From contig JADKGA010000003.1 of NCBI GenBank assembly GCA_016717165.1, positions 310,001 through 374,000 of the forward strand: 64,000 bases of DNA, written 5' to 3'. A model generated the notes under the pieces. The model had not been told where the DNA came from, did not search any database, and saw only the letters and a program-made list of their open reading frames with translations. Positions 26,461-35,012 of the stretch are shown in pieces. The stretch is from Candidatus Lutibacillus vidarii. Its GTDB lineage: Bacteria > Actinomycetota > Actinomycetes > Actinomycetales > Dermatophilaceae. The translations under genes and the position numbers were made by a program. Position 1 is the stretch's first letter. Every line of letters starts with the position of its first letter.

Positions 26461-27417
26461 GTGTCCAGCGCCGCGACCCAAGACCCGCTGTCGCCATACG
26501 TCGAGCTCGACCGCGAGGACTGGGCGAGGCTACGTGACCACCACCCCCTCGTCCTACGGCCCGAGGAGGTGTCCCGCCTCTCCGGTCTGGTCGAGCGACT
26601 GGACATCACCGAGATCGAGCAGGTCTACCTCCCGCTGTCCCGGCTACTGAGCTTCTACGTCGAGGCGACCTCGGCCCTGCACGGGGTGACGACCGACTTC
26701 CTCGGCGAGCGCCGCGACAAGGTCCCCTTCGTCATCGGGGTCGCCGGGTCGGTCGCGGTCGGCAAGTCGACCACCTCCCGTGTGCTCCGCGAGCTGCTGG
26801 TCCGCTGGCCGTCGACGCCGCACGTTGCCCTCATCACCACCGACGGCTTCCTCTACCCCAACGCCGAGCTGGAGCGGCGCGGCCTCATGACCCGCAAGGG
26901 CTTCCCCGAGTCGTATGACCGGGCGGCGCTGCTGCAGTTCCTCGCACTGGTCAAGGCAGGGATGCCGGAGGTCAGCGCGCCGGTGTACTCGCACCTGGCC
27001 TATGACATCGTCCCCGGTGAGACGGTCACCGTCACCCACCCGGACGTCCTCATCGTCGAGGGCCTCAACGTCCTCCAGGCCCCGTCGGCCAAGTCCGGGG
27101 GCGCCGCCTCGGTCGCCGTGAGCGACTACTTCGACTTCTCGGTGTATGTCGACGCCGATGTCGCGGACATCCGGCGCTGGTACGTCGAACGGTTCCTGCG
27201 GCTGCGGGAGACCTCGTTCGTCAACCCCTCGTCGTACTTCCACCGGTACGCCTCGCTGTCCGACGACGAGGCGCAGGAGACCGCCCTGCGGATCTGGCGC
27301 GATATCAACCTGGTCAACCTCGTCGAGAACGTCGAACCGACCCGGAACCGGGCCACCCTCGTCCTCACCAAGGGCGCGGACCACGGGGTGATGTCGGTGC
27401 GGCTCCGCAAGCTCTGA
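26461..27417 (+). CDS. coaA: Type I pantothenate kinase
   Basis: A 318-residue CoaA that phosphorylates pantothenate, the first step of coenzyme A synthesis. The P-loop GVAGSVAVGKST is near residues 94-105, then LITTDGFLYPN, KGFPESYD, PVYSHLAYDIVP and VLIVEGLNVLQ. The start GTG 26461 (VSSAATQDPLSPYVELDREDW) gives the normal family length. The possible -10 (AGAAT, six bases upstream) again suggests little or no leader. It is divergent from glmS. Confidence 0.96.
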   Translation: MSSAATQDPLSPYVELDREDWARLRDHHPLVLRPEEVSRLSGLVERLDITEIEQVYLPLSRLLSFYVEATSALHGVTTDFLGERRDKVPFVIGVAGSVAVGKSTTSRVLRELLVRWPSTPHVALITTDGFLYPNAELERRGLMTRKGFPESYDRAALLQFLALVKAGMPEVSAPVYSHLAYDIVPGETVTVTHPDVLIVEGLNVLQAPSAKSGGAASVAVSDYFDFSVYVDADVADIRRWYVERFLRLRETSFVNPSSYFHRYASLSDDEAQETALRIWRDINLVNLVENVEPTRNRATLVLTKGADHGVMSVRLRKL

Positions 27418-27462
27418 GGGTCTGGGCGACCTGAGCGCCGGTGACTCCTGCCGAGCGGCGAC

Positions 27463-28227
27463 TCAGTACCAGTGCGGGTAGCGCGAGTTCCACCGGCTCA
27501 GCGCGTTGCACGGCGAGCCGTAGACACTCTTGATGTAGCCCAGGCCCCAGCGGATCTGGGTCACTGGGTTGGTCCGCCAGTCGGCACCGGCGCTGGACAT
27601 CTTCGACCCCGGCAGCGCCTGGGGAATCCCGTAGGCCCCGGAGGACCGGTTCTCGGCGGTGTAGCGCCACCGGGACTCGCCATTCCACAGCGGGATCAGG
27701 CAGCTCATCTGCGACTGGCTCCACCCGAAGTCCGCGAGCAGGGCCGCAGCGGCCGCCTGCGGGTTGCTCCGGGCGTCGGCGATCGCCTTGGCCTTGGCGG
27801 CTTCGGCCGCCTTGGCGAGGACGACGCCCTGGGCCTTCGCGGCGGCGGCGACGGTCTGGCTCACGCCGACGGCGAGCGCCTGTCGCTGGGCGTCGCGAGC
27901 GATCGCCCGGCCGGTCCCGGCCAGGTCGGTATGCCGCTGCGCCAGGGTTGCGGCGACCTCATCGGCCACCTGCACCGGGCGGGCCGGAGCGGGGCGGGCA
28001 CCGAGGGCGGCGATGGCGGCATCGGCCGGGGCGCTGCCGGCCTGGGCGACGGGGACGACCGAGGAGCCGGCCACCAATGTCGCGACCGCGAGGCCGCCGG
28101 CGAGCAGCGCCGCGGGGCGGACGGCCGAGGCCGCGATCGGGGCGATACCACGCAGCGCAGCCGGGACGGCGGCAGGGGTGGAGCCGGGTCGCCGAGCAGC
28201 GCGATGCCGGCCGGCATACTCCTCCAT
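27463..28227 (-). CDS. Secreted transglycosylase-like protein
   Basis: A 254-residue exported protein, start ATG 28227 with GGGAGG four bases upstream. An Arg-rich head and a hydrophobic stretch (about 40-65, ending VPVAQAGSAPADA) form a signal peptide. An alanine- and lysine-rich, probably helical region (about 70-165) follows. The C-terminal 85 residues (LIPLWNGESRWRYTAENRSS, GAYGIPQALPGSKM, QIRWGLGYIKSVYGSPC) are an SLT-like domain with the catalytic glutamate in NGESRW. It probably cuts peptidoglycan during growth. It stands alone between convergent coaA and the upstream phoH gene. Confidence 0.85.
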   Translation of the reverse strand: MEEYAGRHRAARRPGSTPAAVPAALRGIAPIAASAVRPAALLAGGLAVATLVAGSSVVPVAQAGSAPADAAIAALGARPAPARPVQVADEVAATLAQRHTDLAGTGRAIARDAQRQALAVGVSQTVAAAAKAQGVVLAKAAEAAKAKAIADARSNPQAAAAALLADFGWSQSQMSCLIPLWNGESRWRYTAENRSSGAYGIPQALPGSKMSSAGADWRTNPVTQIRWGLGYIKSVYGSPCNALSRWNSRYPHWY

Positions 28228-28245
28228 CGACCCTCCCCGGGCGTT

Positions 28246-28261
28246 GTTACCGATTCGTGAC
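28246..28261 (-). promoter_or_regulatory. Possible MtrA-like direct repeat upstream of the transglycosylase gene
   Basis: GTTAC, six bases, GTGAC (plus strand), 19 bp before the start codon. MtrA, the actinobacterial cell-wall regulator, is known to bind spaced GTnAC-type repeats near cell-wall hydrolase genes. The match is by eye only. Upstream TTGGTT and GATAGT, 18 bp apart, could be the promoter. Confidence 0.25.
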
Positions 28262-28402
28262 GTCGGACAACTATCACATCCGGGTCGACGGGGAACCAAA
28301 CCCACGTCCCGCCCGATGGCACGCTTGGGGCCACTGTGACGGATGAGGCGGAATCGCCGTGCTGTCGCCCGTCCAGGTGGCCGGACGACCGACCGCAGCG
28401 GG

Positions 28403-29722
28403 CTAGCCGAAGGCCGGGTCGAGGCCCTCGAGAAGGTCGGTGACCAGGGCCGCGATCGGGGAGCGCTCGCTGCGGGTCAAGGTGACATGGGCGAAGAGCG
28501 GGTGGCCCTTGAGCGTCTCGATGACCGCGGCGACCCCGTCGTGTCGGCCGACCCGGAGGTTGTCCCGCTGGGCGACGTCGTGGGTGAGGACGACCTTGGA
28601 GTTCTGGCCGATCCGGGAGAGCACGGTGAGCAGGACGCCACGCTCGAGCGACTGGGCCTCGTCGACGATGACGAAGGCGTCGTGCAGCGAGCGGCCCCGG
28701 ATGTGGGTCAGTGGGAGGACCTCGAGCATGTCGCGGTCGAGAACCTCCTCGACGACCTCACGGGAGACGACCGCGCCGAGGGTGTCGAAGACCGCCTGGC
28801 CCCAGGGCCCCATCTTCTCCGCCTCGGTGCCGGGCAAATACCCCAGGTCCTGGCCGCCGACGGCATACAACGGTCGGAAGACGATGACCCGACGGTGCTG
28901 ACGGCGCTCCATCACCGTCTCCAGCCCGGCGCACAGCGCCAGGGCGGACTTGCCGGTGCCGGCCCGCCCGCCGAGCGAGACGATGCCGACATCGGGGTCG
29001 AGGAGCAGGTCGAGGGCGACCCGCTGCTCGGCCGAGCGGCCGTGCAGCCCGAAGGCGTCCCGGTCGCCGCGGACCAGCCGGATCTGCTTGTCCACCCCGA
29101 CCCGGCCTAGGCCGCTGCCGCGCGGGGAGTGCAGGATCAGCCCGGTGTGGCAGGGCAGCTCGGCGGCCTGGAGGTGCTCGACCCGGCCCTCGTCGTAGAG
29201 GGCGTCCAGCTCGGCGACGGTGACGTCGAGCTCGGCCATCCCGGTCCACCCGGACTCCACGGCGAGCTCGGCGCGGTACTCCTCGGCCGGCAAGCCCACG
29301 GCGGAGGCCTTGACCCGCAGTGGCAGGTCCTTGGAGACCACGGCAACGTCATACCCCTCGTCGGAGAGGTTCTTGGCGACGGCGAGGATGCGCGAGTCGT
29401 TGTCGCCGAGCCGGAAGCCGGCCGGCAGCGACCCCACGTCGGTGTGGTTGAGCTCGACCCGAACCGTCCCGCCGCTCTCGCCGACCGGGACCGGATGGTC
29501 GAGGCGTCCGACCTCGACACGCAGGTCGTCGAGGATGCGCAGGGCCTGGCGGGCGAAGTAGCCGAGCTCGGGGTGGGCCCGTTTGGCCTCCAGCTCGCTG
29601 ATCACCACCACCGGAAGGACGACCTCATGCTCGGCGAAGCGCAGCATCGCGCGCGGGTCGGAGAGCAGGACCGAGGTGTCGAGCACGTACGTCTTGCGCG
29701 CCGTCCGGCGTGAAGTAGCCAT
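28403..29722 (-). CDS. PhoH family ATPase with N-terminal PIN domain (PhoH2 type)
   Basis: A 439-residue fusion. The PIN ribonuclease domain (about 1-150) has YVLDTSVLLSDP, VISELEAKR and the acidic DNDSRILAVAKNL. The PhoH domain has P-loop GRAGTGKSAL and Walker B FVIVDEAQSL. PhoH2 proteins of mycobacteria are RNA helicase/ribonucleases of a toxin-antitoxin-like type. ATG 29722 (MATSRRTARKTYVLD) has AAGGGG upstream; the extra 20 residues of the open frame are not family-like. No antitoxin-like small gene is seen just upstream. Confidence 0.93.
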   Translation of the reverse strand: MATSRRTARKTYVLDTSVLLSDPRAMLRFAEHEVVLPVVVISELEAKRAHPELGYFARQALRILDDLRVEVGRLDHPVPVGESGGTVRVELNHTDVGSLPAGFRLGDNDSRILAVAKNLSDEGYDVAVVSKDLPLRVKASAVGLPAEEYRAELAVESGWTGMAELDVTVAELDALYDEGRVEHLQAAELPCHTGLILHSPRGSGLGRVGVDKQIRLVRGDRDAFGLHGRSAEQRVALDLLLDPDVGIVSLGGRAGTGKSALALCAGLETVMERRQHRRVIVFRPLYAVGGQDLGYLPGTEAEKMGPWGQAVFDTLGAVVSREVVEEVLDRDMLEVLPLTHIRGRSLHDAFVIVDEAQSLERGVLLTVLSRIGQNSKVVLTHDVAQRDNLRVGRHDGVAAVIETLKGHPLFAHVTLTRSERSPIAALVTDLLEGLDPAFG

Positions 29723-29826
29723 CGCACCCCTTGGGTCTGGCGAACCTGCTCGCTGGTATGGAGACGGTATGCCGACTCGCACACGGCACCGGTGCCGACA
29801 CGCGGAGGTGTCGGGAGGATGACCGC

Positions 29827-30588
29827 TCAGGTGCCGAAGCGTCGCTCGCGGGTGGTGTAGGACCGCAGCGCGCGGAGGAAGTCGACCTTGCGGAAGTCGG
29901 GCCAGTAGGCCTCGCAGAAGTACAGCTCGGCCTGCGCGCTCTGCCAGAGCAGGAAGCCGCCGAGCCGCTGCTCACCGGAGGTGCGGATGACGAGGTCGGG
30001 GTCCGGTTGGCCCTTGGTGTACAGGTGCGCGGCGATGCCCTCCGCGGTCACCGCGTCCGCGATCTGTTCGACGGTGCGCCCGGCGGCGGCGCCCTCGAGG
30101 AGCATCGCTCGGACCGCGTCGGCGATCTCGCGGCGACCCCCGTAGGGGACCCCAACGTTGACGGTCATCCCGGTGACCTCCGCCGTGGCCTGCGCCGACT
30201 CGCGCAGCGAGACGGCCGTGTGTTCCGGCAGCAGCTCGAGGGCACCGACCGGGCGCAGCCGCCACCGCTTGGCCTGGGCGAGCTCGGCGACAGCGTTCTC
30301 GATGATCGTCAGGAGGGCATCGAGCTCGCTGGTGTCCCGGCGCAGGTTGTCGGTCGAGAGGAGCCACAAGGTGACCACCTCGACGCCCATCTCCTCGCAC
30401 CAGGCGAGCAGGTCCTTGATCTTGTCGGCGCCGGCCTGGTGCCCACTCGCGGTGTCGAAGCCGTTCTCGCGGGCCCACCGCCGGTTGCCGTCAAGCATGA
30501 CCCCCACATGCCGCGGCATCGCCGTACGGTCGAGGGAGCGGGCGAGCTGGCGCTCGTACGCGCCGTAGAACGGGTCGAGCAGTCCCAC
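29827..30588 (-). CDS. Isoprenyl transferase (cis-prenyltransferase), Rv1086-like
   Basis: A 253-residue cis-prenyltransferase. The catalytic aspartate is D33 in VMLDGNRRWAR, and the C-terminal DLVIRTSGEQRLGGFLLWQSAQAEL is typical. The start is GTG 30588 (VGLLDPFYGAYERQ) with GGGGAG upstream; the longer frame has an unlikely basic head. Actinobacteria often have two such enzymes. The one beside a hemolysin III gene corresponds to Rv1086, a short-chain Z-farnesyl diphosphate synthase, while decaprenyl diphosphate is made by another. That assignment rests on gene order, so product length is an inference. Confidence 0.9.
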   Translation of the reverse strand: MGLLDPFYGAYERQLARSLDRTAMPRHVGVMLDGNRRWARENGFDTASGHQAGADKIKDLLAWCEEMGVEVVTLWLLSTDNLRRDTSELDALLTIIENAVAELAQAKRWRLRPVGALELLPEHTAVSLRESAQATAEVTGMTVNVGVPYGGRREIADAVRAMLLEGAAAGRTVEQIADAVTAEGIAAHLYTKGQPDPDLVIRTSGEQRLGGFLLWQSAQAELYFCEAYWPDFRKVDFLRALRSYTTRERRFGT

Positions 30589-30640
30589 GAACGCTCCCCT
30601 CTCGCCTCGACGTCCCGCCCCACGGTACAACCGTCGCCCC

Positions 30641-30646
30641 TATGCT
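30641..30646 (+). promoter_or_regulatory. Putative -10 box of the hemolysin III gene (leaderless)
   Basis: TATGCT is followed by six bases and the ATG at 30653, with no ribosome binding site between. It lies in the 64-bp divergent gap shared with the prenyltransferase gene. Confidence 0.45.
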
Positions 30647-30652
30647 TCGCGT

Positions 30653-31339
30653 ATGGCGCCGCACCTGCCGCACCGGCCCGGCCTTCCGCACCTGCCGGAC
30701 CTCAAACCGCACCTGCGCGGCTGGCTGCACCTCGGGATGGCGCCGCTGGTCCTCGCGGCCGGGATTGTCCTGATCGCCCTGGCCCCCTCCGGCGGCCCCC
30801 GGGTCGCCTCGGTCATCTTCACCGCGAGCGCCGTCCTGCTCTTCGGCACCTCGGCGCTCTTCCACCGCGGCGACTGGTCACCGCGGGTGCACACGCTGCT
30901 CAAGCGGCTCGACCACGCGAACATCTTCCTCATCATCGCCGGGTCGTACACCCCGTTCGCGGTCTGCCTGCTCCCCGCCGACCAGGCCCGCACGCTGCTC
31001 GCGGTCGTGTGGACCGGAGCCCTGCTCGGGGTCGCCTTCCGGGTGCTGTGGATCCATGCGCCGCGCTGGCTCTACACCCCTTTGTATGTCGCGCTCGGCT
31101 GGGTCGCGGTCTTCTACTTCGGCCCGCTGCTGCGCTACGGCGGCTGGCCACTGATGATCCTTCTGGTCACCGGCGGGTTGCTCTACACCGCCGGTGCGGT
31201 GGTCTACGGGATCCGTCGGCCGAACCCGTCCCCGCGGTACTTCGGCTTCCACGAGGTCTTCCACTCACTGACCGTCGCCGCCTTCGTCGTCCACTACATC
31301 GCGGCGTCGATGGCCATCTACGGCCCGCATCCGGCCTAG
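30653..31339 (+). CDS. Hemolysin III family membrane protein (PAQR type)
   Basis: A 228-residue protein with seven hydrophobic segments. The family zinc-site residues are visible: S67 and H71 in SALFH, D87 in RLDH, and H200 and H204 in HEVFHS. The N-terminus has an unusual His-Leu-Pro repeat (LPHRPGLPHLPDLKPH, 5-20). Eukaryotic members are adiponectin or progestin receptors with hydrolase activity; the bacterial role is unclear and the name hemolysin rests on old work. It is divergent from the prenyltransferase gene. Confidence 0.9.
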   Translation: MAPHLPHRPGLPHLPDLKPHLRGWLHLGMAPLVLAAGIVLIALAPSGGPRVASVIFTASAVLLFGTSALFHRGDWSPRVHTLLKRLDHANIFLIIAGSYTPFAVCLLPADQARTLLAVVWTGALLGVAFRVLWIHAPRWLYTPLYVALGWVAVFYFGPLLRYGGWPLMILLVTGGLLYTAGAVVYGIRRPNPSPRYFGFHEVFHSLTVAAFVVHYIAASMAIYGPHPA

Positions 31340-31353
31340 GCACTCAGGCGTTC

Positions 31354-31385
31354 GGGGTTCACGCGTTCAGGGGTTCACGCGTTCA
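31354..31385. repeat. 16-bp tandem repeat
   Basis: GGGGTTCACGCGTTCA occurs twice head to tail (31354-31369, 31370-31385), followed by a degenerate third unit (GGGGGTTCAGGCG). It fills the gap between the hemolysin III stop and the convergent small membrane protein gene. Confidence 0.8.
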
Positions 31386-31391
31386 GGGGGT

Positions 31392-31667
31392 TCAGGCGTC
31401 AGGACGCTCGGCGCCCTGGGTGGGCTGGGCCTCCGGGGCATCGCTCGACGTCCCGGCAGCCTGGCCCTGCTCCCGGGCGGCCCGAGCCGCCGCAGCGGCC
31501 TCCTCGTCCGCCCTGGCACGGTAGGAGATATTGCGGACCCGGGTGTTCATGTTCCGCATCAGCAGCCACAGCGCGACGGCGAGAGCGAAGAAGGCGATGA
31601 ACGCCCACAGCCCCGGCCCGATGTCGTTCGAGGGCGCCATCGGCACTGTCGCGGTCAGGGTGGTCAT
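31392..31667 (-). CDS. Small single-span membrane protein, Rv1083-like
   Basis: A 91-residue protein with one membrane segment at about 18-37 (GPGLWAFIAFFALAVALWLL), then the basic NMNTRVRNISYRA and an Ala/Glu-rich soluble tail. It overlaps the mca stop by four bases (ATGA), and a small protein at this place after mca is usual in actinobacteria. No function is known. The link to mycothiol chemistry rests only on gene order. Confidence 0.8.
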   Translation of the reverse strand: MTTLTATVPMAPSNDIGPGLWAFIAFFALAVALWLLMRNMNTRVRNISYRARADEEAAAAARAAREQGQAAGTSSDAPEAQPTQGAERPDA

Positions 31668-32626
31668 CGCGCACCTTCCATCATCGTCCGGCCGTCATAC
31701 TCAGCCTGCCACGCCCCACTTGTCGCCGCAGCGTCGGCGGCTGCGACCGAACCGAGCCCGGCGAAGAGCTCGGACTCGGGCAGCTCGACGGGCACATACG
31801 CCAGGGCGAGCTCGTAGTCCTCGTGCGGCCAGATCCGCCGCTGCAGCTCGTGCGGGACGGCGAAGAAGGTGCTGTCGGCGTCGATCTGGGTCGCGTGCGC
31901 GCGCAGTGCGGCGTCGCGGGCCGGGAAGTAGTCGGCGCACTCCACCTGGGTGGTCACCGTGCGCTCCGGCCGGTCCGGCCAGCGCGTCATCCACTCCCCG
32001 TATGGCGACTCCAGGCCCTCGGCCAGCAGCGCCTCGTGGAAGGCAAGGATCCGGGTGCGGCTGAAGGTCTGGTTGTAGTAGAGCTTGAGCGGCTGCCAGG
32101 GCGCTCCGGCGTGCGGGAAGGCCGCGGGGTCGCCTGCGGCGAGGAAGGCGGCCATCGAGACGGTGTGCGTCATGACGTGGTCGGGGTGGGGGTAGCCGCC
32201 GATCTCGTCATATGTCGTCATGACATGGGGACGGAACTCGCGGATGACCCGGACCAGGGCCTCGGCGGCGACCTCCACGGGCTCGAGGGCGAAGCAGCCG
32301 TCCGGCAGCGGCGGGAGCGGGTCACCCTCGGGCAACCCGGAGTCGACGAAGCCGAGCCAGGTGTGCTCGACACCGAGGATGGCGGCCGCGGCGGCCATCT
32401 CGTCGCGGCGGACCTGGGCGATATCGCGGGCGATGTGCGGGTCGTTCTTCAGCGTGGCGTTGAGGACGTCGCCGCGCTCGCCCCCGGTGCACGAGACCAC
32501 CCGGACCCGGGCCCCCTCGGCGACATACCTCGCCATCACCGCGGCACCCTTGCTCGACTCGTCGTCGGGGTGCGCGTGGACGGCCATGAGGCGCATCCCT
32601 GCGGGGGAAGGTGTGGCGCTGGGCAC
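31664..32626 (-). CDS. mca: Mycothiol S-conjugate amidase
   Basis: About 320 residues. Mca is a zinc amidase that cleaves mycothiol conjugates of drugs and electrophiles, releasing mercapturic acids. Zinc motif AHPDDE is at 18-23, the second PHPDHVM is present, and KGAAVMARYVAEG and GGERGDVLN are family blocks. I chose GTG 32626, with GGAG five bases upstream; ATG 32596 would also fit, and the longer open frame overlaps the divergent DUF4307 gene. Its presence shows that the organism uses mycothiol, an actinobacterial thiol. Confidence 0.93.
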   Translation of the reverse strand: MPSATPSPAGMRLMAVHAHPDDESSKGAAVMARYVAEGARVRVVSCTGGERGDVLNATLKNDPHIARDIAQVRRDEMAAAAAILGVEHTWLGFVDSGLPEGDPLPPLPDGCFALEPVEVAAEALVRVIREFRPHVMTTYDEIGGYPHPDHVMTHTVSMAAFLAAGDPAAFPHAGAPWQPLKLYYNQTFSRTRILAFHEALLAEGLESPYGEWMTRWPDRPERTVTTQVECADYFPARDAALRAHATQIDADSTFFAVPHELQRRIWPHEDYELALAYVPVELPESELFAGLGSVAAADAAATSGAWQAEYDGRTMMEGAR

Positions 32627-32675
32627 GAGGGCTCCGTCCAGGTGTCGAGGATCTGCCGCGATAGCGTGGACCATC

Positions 32676-33104
32676 ATGTCACCAGCGCCCGACCCCCTCG
32701 GTCGGGCCGCGTCCGGGGAGGAGCCTGACACCCCCATGCGACTGCCGCGGCCGGCACCGGGGACGGGCAAGTGGTGGGCGGTCGGGGTCATCGGGTGCGG
32801 CCTGGCGGTCATCGCCATTGTCTGGATCGCGCTGGCCTCGAACGCCGGCCGGATCACCTCCACGACGGTGTCCTACCAGGTGGTCGACAACCGCAGCGTC
32901 GTCGTCGACTTCGACGTGACGGTGGAGCCGGGGACGGCGCTGGTCTGCGAGATCCGGGCGATGGCCGCGAACTTCGCCGTCGTCGGCTCGGTCGAGGTCC
33001 CGGTGCCGGCGAGCACCGAGCTGACGACCTCCCACGAGGCGACCGTGCGCACCGCGAGCCTGGCCGTCACCGGCATCGTCTACGGCTGTCGACGCGCCCC
33101 CTGA
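32676..33104 (+). CDS. DUF4307 family membrane protein
   Basis: A 142-residue protein from ATG 32676. A short proline-rich head is followed by one membrane segment (34-54, WAVGVIGCGLAVIAIVWIAL), then an extracellular-type domain (TVSYQVVDNRSVVVDFDVTV, ALVCEIRAMAANFAVVG). It has two cysteines (in VCEIR and YGCRR) that could pair outside the membrane. It is divergent from mca and upstream of greA, matching Rv1081c by gene order. Function unknown. Confidence 0.82.
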   Translation: MSPAPDPLGRAASGEEPDTPMRLPRPAPGTGKWWAVGVIGCGLAVIAIVWIALASNAGRITSTTVSYQVVDNRSVVVDFDVTVEPGTALVCEIRAMAANFAVVGSVEVPVPASTELTTSHEATVRTASLAVTGIVYGCRRAP

Positions 33105-33273
33105 CCGGGACCTTTGGTAGTCTGGATGACTTACGCGGGTGGTCACGCCCGCGCCAAGGAGCGCCGGTCGACGGTCCCTCACCTCATCGCAGAGGTGGCT
33201 GACGCCGACTGACCGCCGCCGACACGCCCCCTCGCCACGCCGGCGCTGGGCGCACGCCAAGGAGAGCAGCCCG

Positions 33274-33762
33274 ATGTCCGAGACCGCGCACCAGAGCTAC
33301 CTCACCGTGGAGGCGTACGACCGCCTCACCGCCGAGCTGGCCCAGCTGAGTGGGCCCGGACGGGTCGAGATCGCCAAGCGCATCGAGGCCGCGCGCCTCG
33401 AGGGTGACCTGCGCGAGAACGGCGGCTACCACGCGGCCAAGGAGGAGCAGGGCAAGATGGAGTCCCGCATCCGCCAGATCAGCGCCCTCCTGGAGAACGC
33501 CATCGTCGGCGAGACCCCGCCGGACGACGGCATCGTCGAGCCCGGCATGGTCGTCACCGTGGAGATGTTCGGCGAGGAGGAGGTCTTCCTCCTGGGTCAC
33601 CGCGAGATCAAGGACGGCGTCGACATGCACGTCTTCTCCGAGCGCTCGCCGCTCGGCGCCGCGGTCAACGGCAAGCGGGTCGGTGACTCGGTGTCCTATG
33701 TCGCCCCGACCGGCAAGACCATCGAGGTCACCATCGTGCACACCACTCCCTACACCGAGTAG
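33274..33762 (+). CDS. greA: Transcription elongation factor GreA
   Basis: A 162-residue factor that lets stalled RNA polymerase cleave its backtracked RNA. The N-terminal coiled coil contains AKRIEAARLEGDLRENGGYH, with the acidic tip residues D and E in EGDLREN; the C-terminal domain has VFLLGHREI and SPLGAAVNGKRVGDSVSY. The start ATG 33274 has AAGGAG upstream. A long leader of about 160 bases separates it from the DUF4307 gene; TAGTCT near 33118 could be its -10. Confidence 0.96.
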   Translation: MSETAHQSYLTVEAYDRLTAELAQLSGPGRVEIAKRIEAARLEGDLRENGGYHAAKEEQGKMESRIRQISALLENAIVGETPPDDGIVEPGMVVTVEMFGEEEVFLLGHREIKDGVDMHVFSERSPLGAAVNGKRVGDSVSYVAPTGKTIEVTIVHTTPYTE

Positions 33763-33775
33763 TCGCCGGCTCCCT

Positions 33776-33781
33776 TAGTCT
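33776..33781 (+). promoter_or_regulatory. Putative -10 box of metB (leaderless)
   Basis: TAGTCT lies seven bases before the metB ATG at 33789, directly after the greA stop, with no ribosome binding site between. Confidence 0.35.
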
Positions 33782-33788
33782 TCGCCGT

Positions 33789-35012
33789 ATGACGGCCAGC
33801 GACGCCCAGCCCCACGGCTTCTCCACCCGAGCGATCCATGCGGGCCAGGATCCTGACCCGCGCACCGGTGCGGTCGCGCCGGCGATCTACGCGACGAGCA
33901 CCTACAAGCAGGACGGCATCGGCGGTTTCCGCGAGGGCTACGAGTACTCCCGTTCGGCCAACCCGACCCGCACCGCGCTCGAGGAGTGCTTCGCAGCGCT
34001 CGAAGGCGGCTCCCGGGCGTTCGCCTTCGCCAGCGGCCTGGCCGGGCAGGACTGCGTCATCCGGTCGCTCCTGCGGCCCGGGGACCATGTCGTCGTGCCG
34101 AGCGACGCCTACGGCGGCACCTACCGCTACATCAGCAAGGTCGCCGCGCCGTGGGGCCTGGAGCACGACATCGCCGCGGTCGCCGATGTCGACGCGGTCC
34201 GCCAGGCGATCCGGCCGGGCGCGACGAAGCTGGTGTGGCTGGAGACCCCGACGAACCCGCTGCTCGGCATCGCCGATATCGCCGCGATCGCCGAGGTCAC
34301 CCACGCCGCCGGGGCCTTGCTCGTCGTCGACAACACCTTCGCCAGCGCCTACCTCCAGCAGCCGCTCGCCCTCGGCGCGGACATCGTCACCCACTCGACG
34401 ACGAAGTACTCCGGGGGTCACAGCGATGTCGTCGGCGGCATCGTCGTGGTCAAGGACGGGACGACGACGGCGTATGCCGAGGACGCCGCCGAGCGGATCG
34501 GCTTCCACCAGAACGCCATCGGCGGGGTCGCCGGACCCTTCGACGCCTGGCTGGTCCTGCGCGGCCTGAAAACCCTCGCGGTGCGGATGGAACGGCACTG
34601 CGACAACGCCGAGGAGGTCGTCGAGCACCTGCTGCGCCACCCGGCGGTGAGCCAGGTGCTCTACCCCGGACTGCCGAACCACCCGAACCACGTCGTCGCG
34701 GCCCGCCAGATGCGCCGCTTCGGCGGGATGGTCTCGTTCCGGCTGCACGCCGGCGAGGCCGCGGCGGTCGCGGCGTGCGGGGCGACCCGGCTGTGGACCC
34801 TCGGGGAGTCCCTCGGCGGGGTCGAGTCGCTCATCGAGCACCCGGCCCGGATGACGCACAGCTCGGTGCGCGGCACCGCCTTGGAGGTCCCGGCGGACCT
34901 GGTCCGGCTCTCGGTCGGCATCGAGGATGTCGCCGACCTCATCGCCGACCTCGACCAGGCCCTCGACCAGGCCCACGACCAGGCGAGCGCGTCGGCCCAC
35001 GCCCGGCCATGA
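33789..35012 (+). CDS. metB: Cystathionine gamma-synthase or gamma-lyase (Cys/Met PLP enzyme)
   Basis: A 407-residue PLP enzyme. The Schiff-base lysine is near residue 206 in THSTTKYSGGHSD; YSRSANPTRTALE and VWLETPTNPLLG are family blocks. It either joins O-acyl-homoserine with cysteine or cleaves cystathionine; the sequence does not decide between them. The gene for cystathionine beta-synthase lies 10 kb away, so reverse transsulfuration is plausible. Its stop overlaps the ATG of a MutL-type gene by four bases, so the two are translationally coupled. Confidence 0.9.
   Translation: MTASDAQPHGFSTRAIHAGQDPDPRTGAVAPAIYATSTYKQDGIGGFREGYEYSRSANPTRTALEECFAALEGGSRAFAFASGLAGQDCVIRSLLRPGDHVVVPSDAYGGTYRYISKVAAPWGLEHDIAAVADVDAVRQAIRPGATKLVWLETPTNPLLGIADIAAIAEVTHAAGALLVVDNTFASAYLQQPLALGADIVTHSTTKYSGGHSDVVGGIVVVKDGTTTAYAEDAAERIGFHQNAIGGVAGPFDAWLVLRGLKTLAVRMERHCDNAEEVVEHLLRHPAVSQVLYPGLPNHPNHVVAARQMRRFGGMVSFRLHAGEAAAVAACGATRLWTLGESLGGVESLIEHPARMTHSSVRGTALEVPADLVRLSVGIEDVADLIADLDQALDQAHDQASASAHARP

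Noticed and set aside
28228..28402. Possible c-di-AMP (ydaO) riboswitch before the transglycosylase gene, as known for some actinobacterial cell-wall genes.
   Set aside because: I could not find the conserved core segments, and the 175-bp gap shows only a promoter-like pair and a GTTAC/GTGAC repeat.
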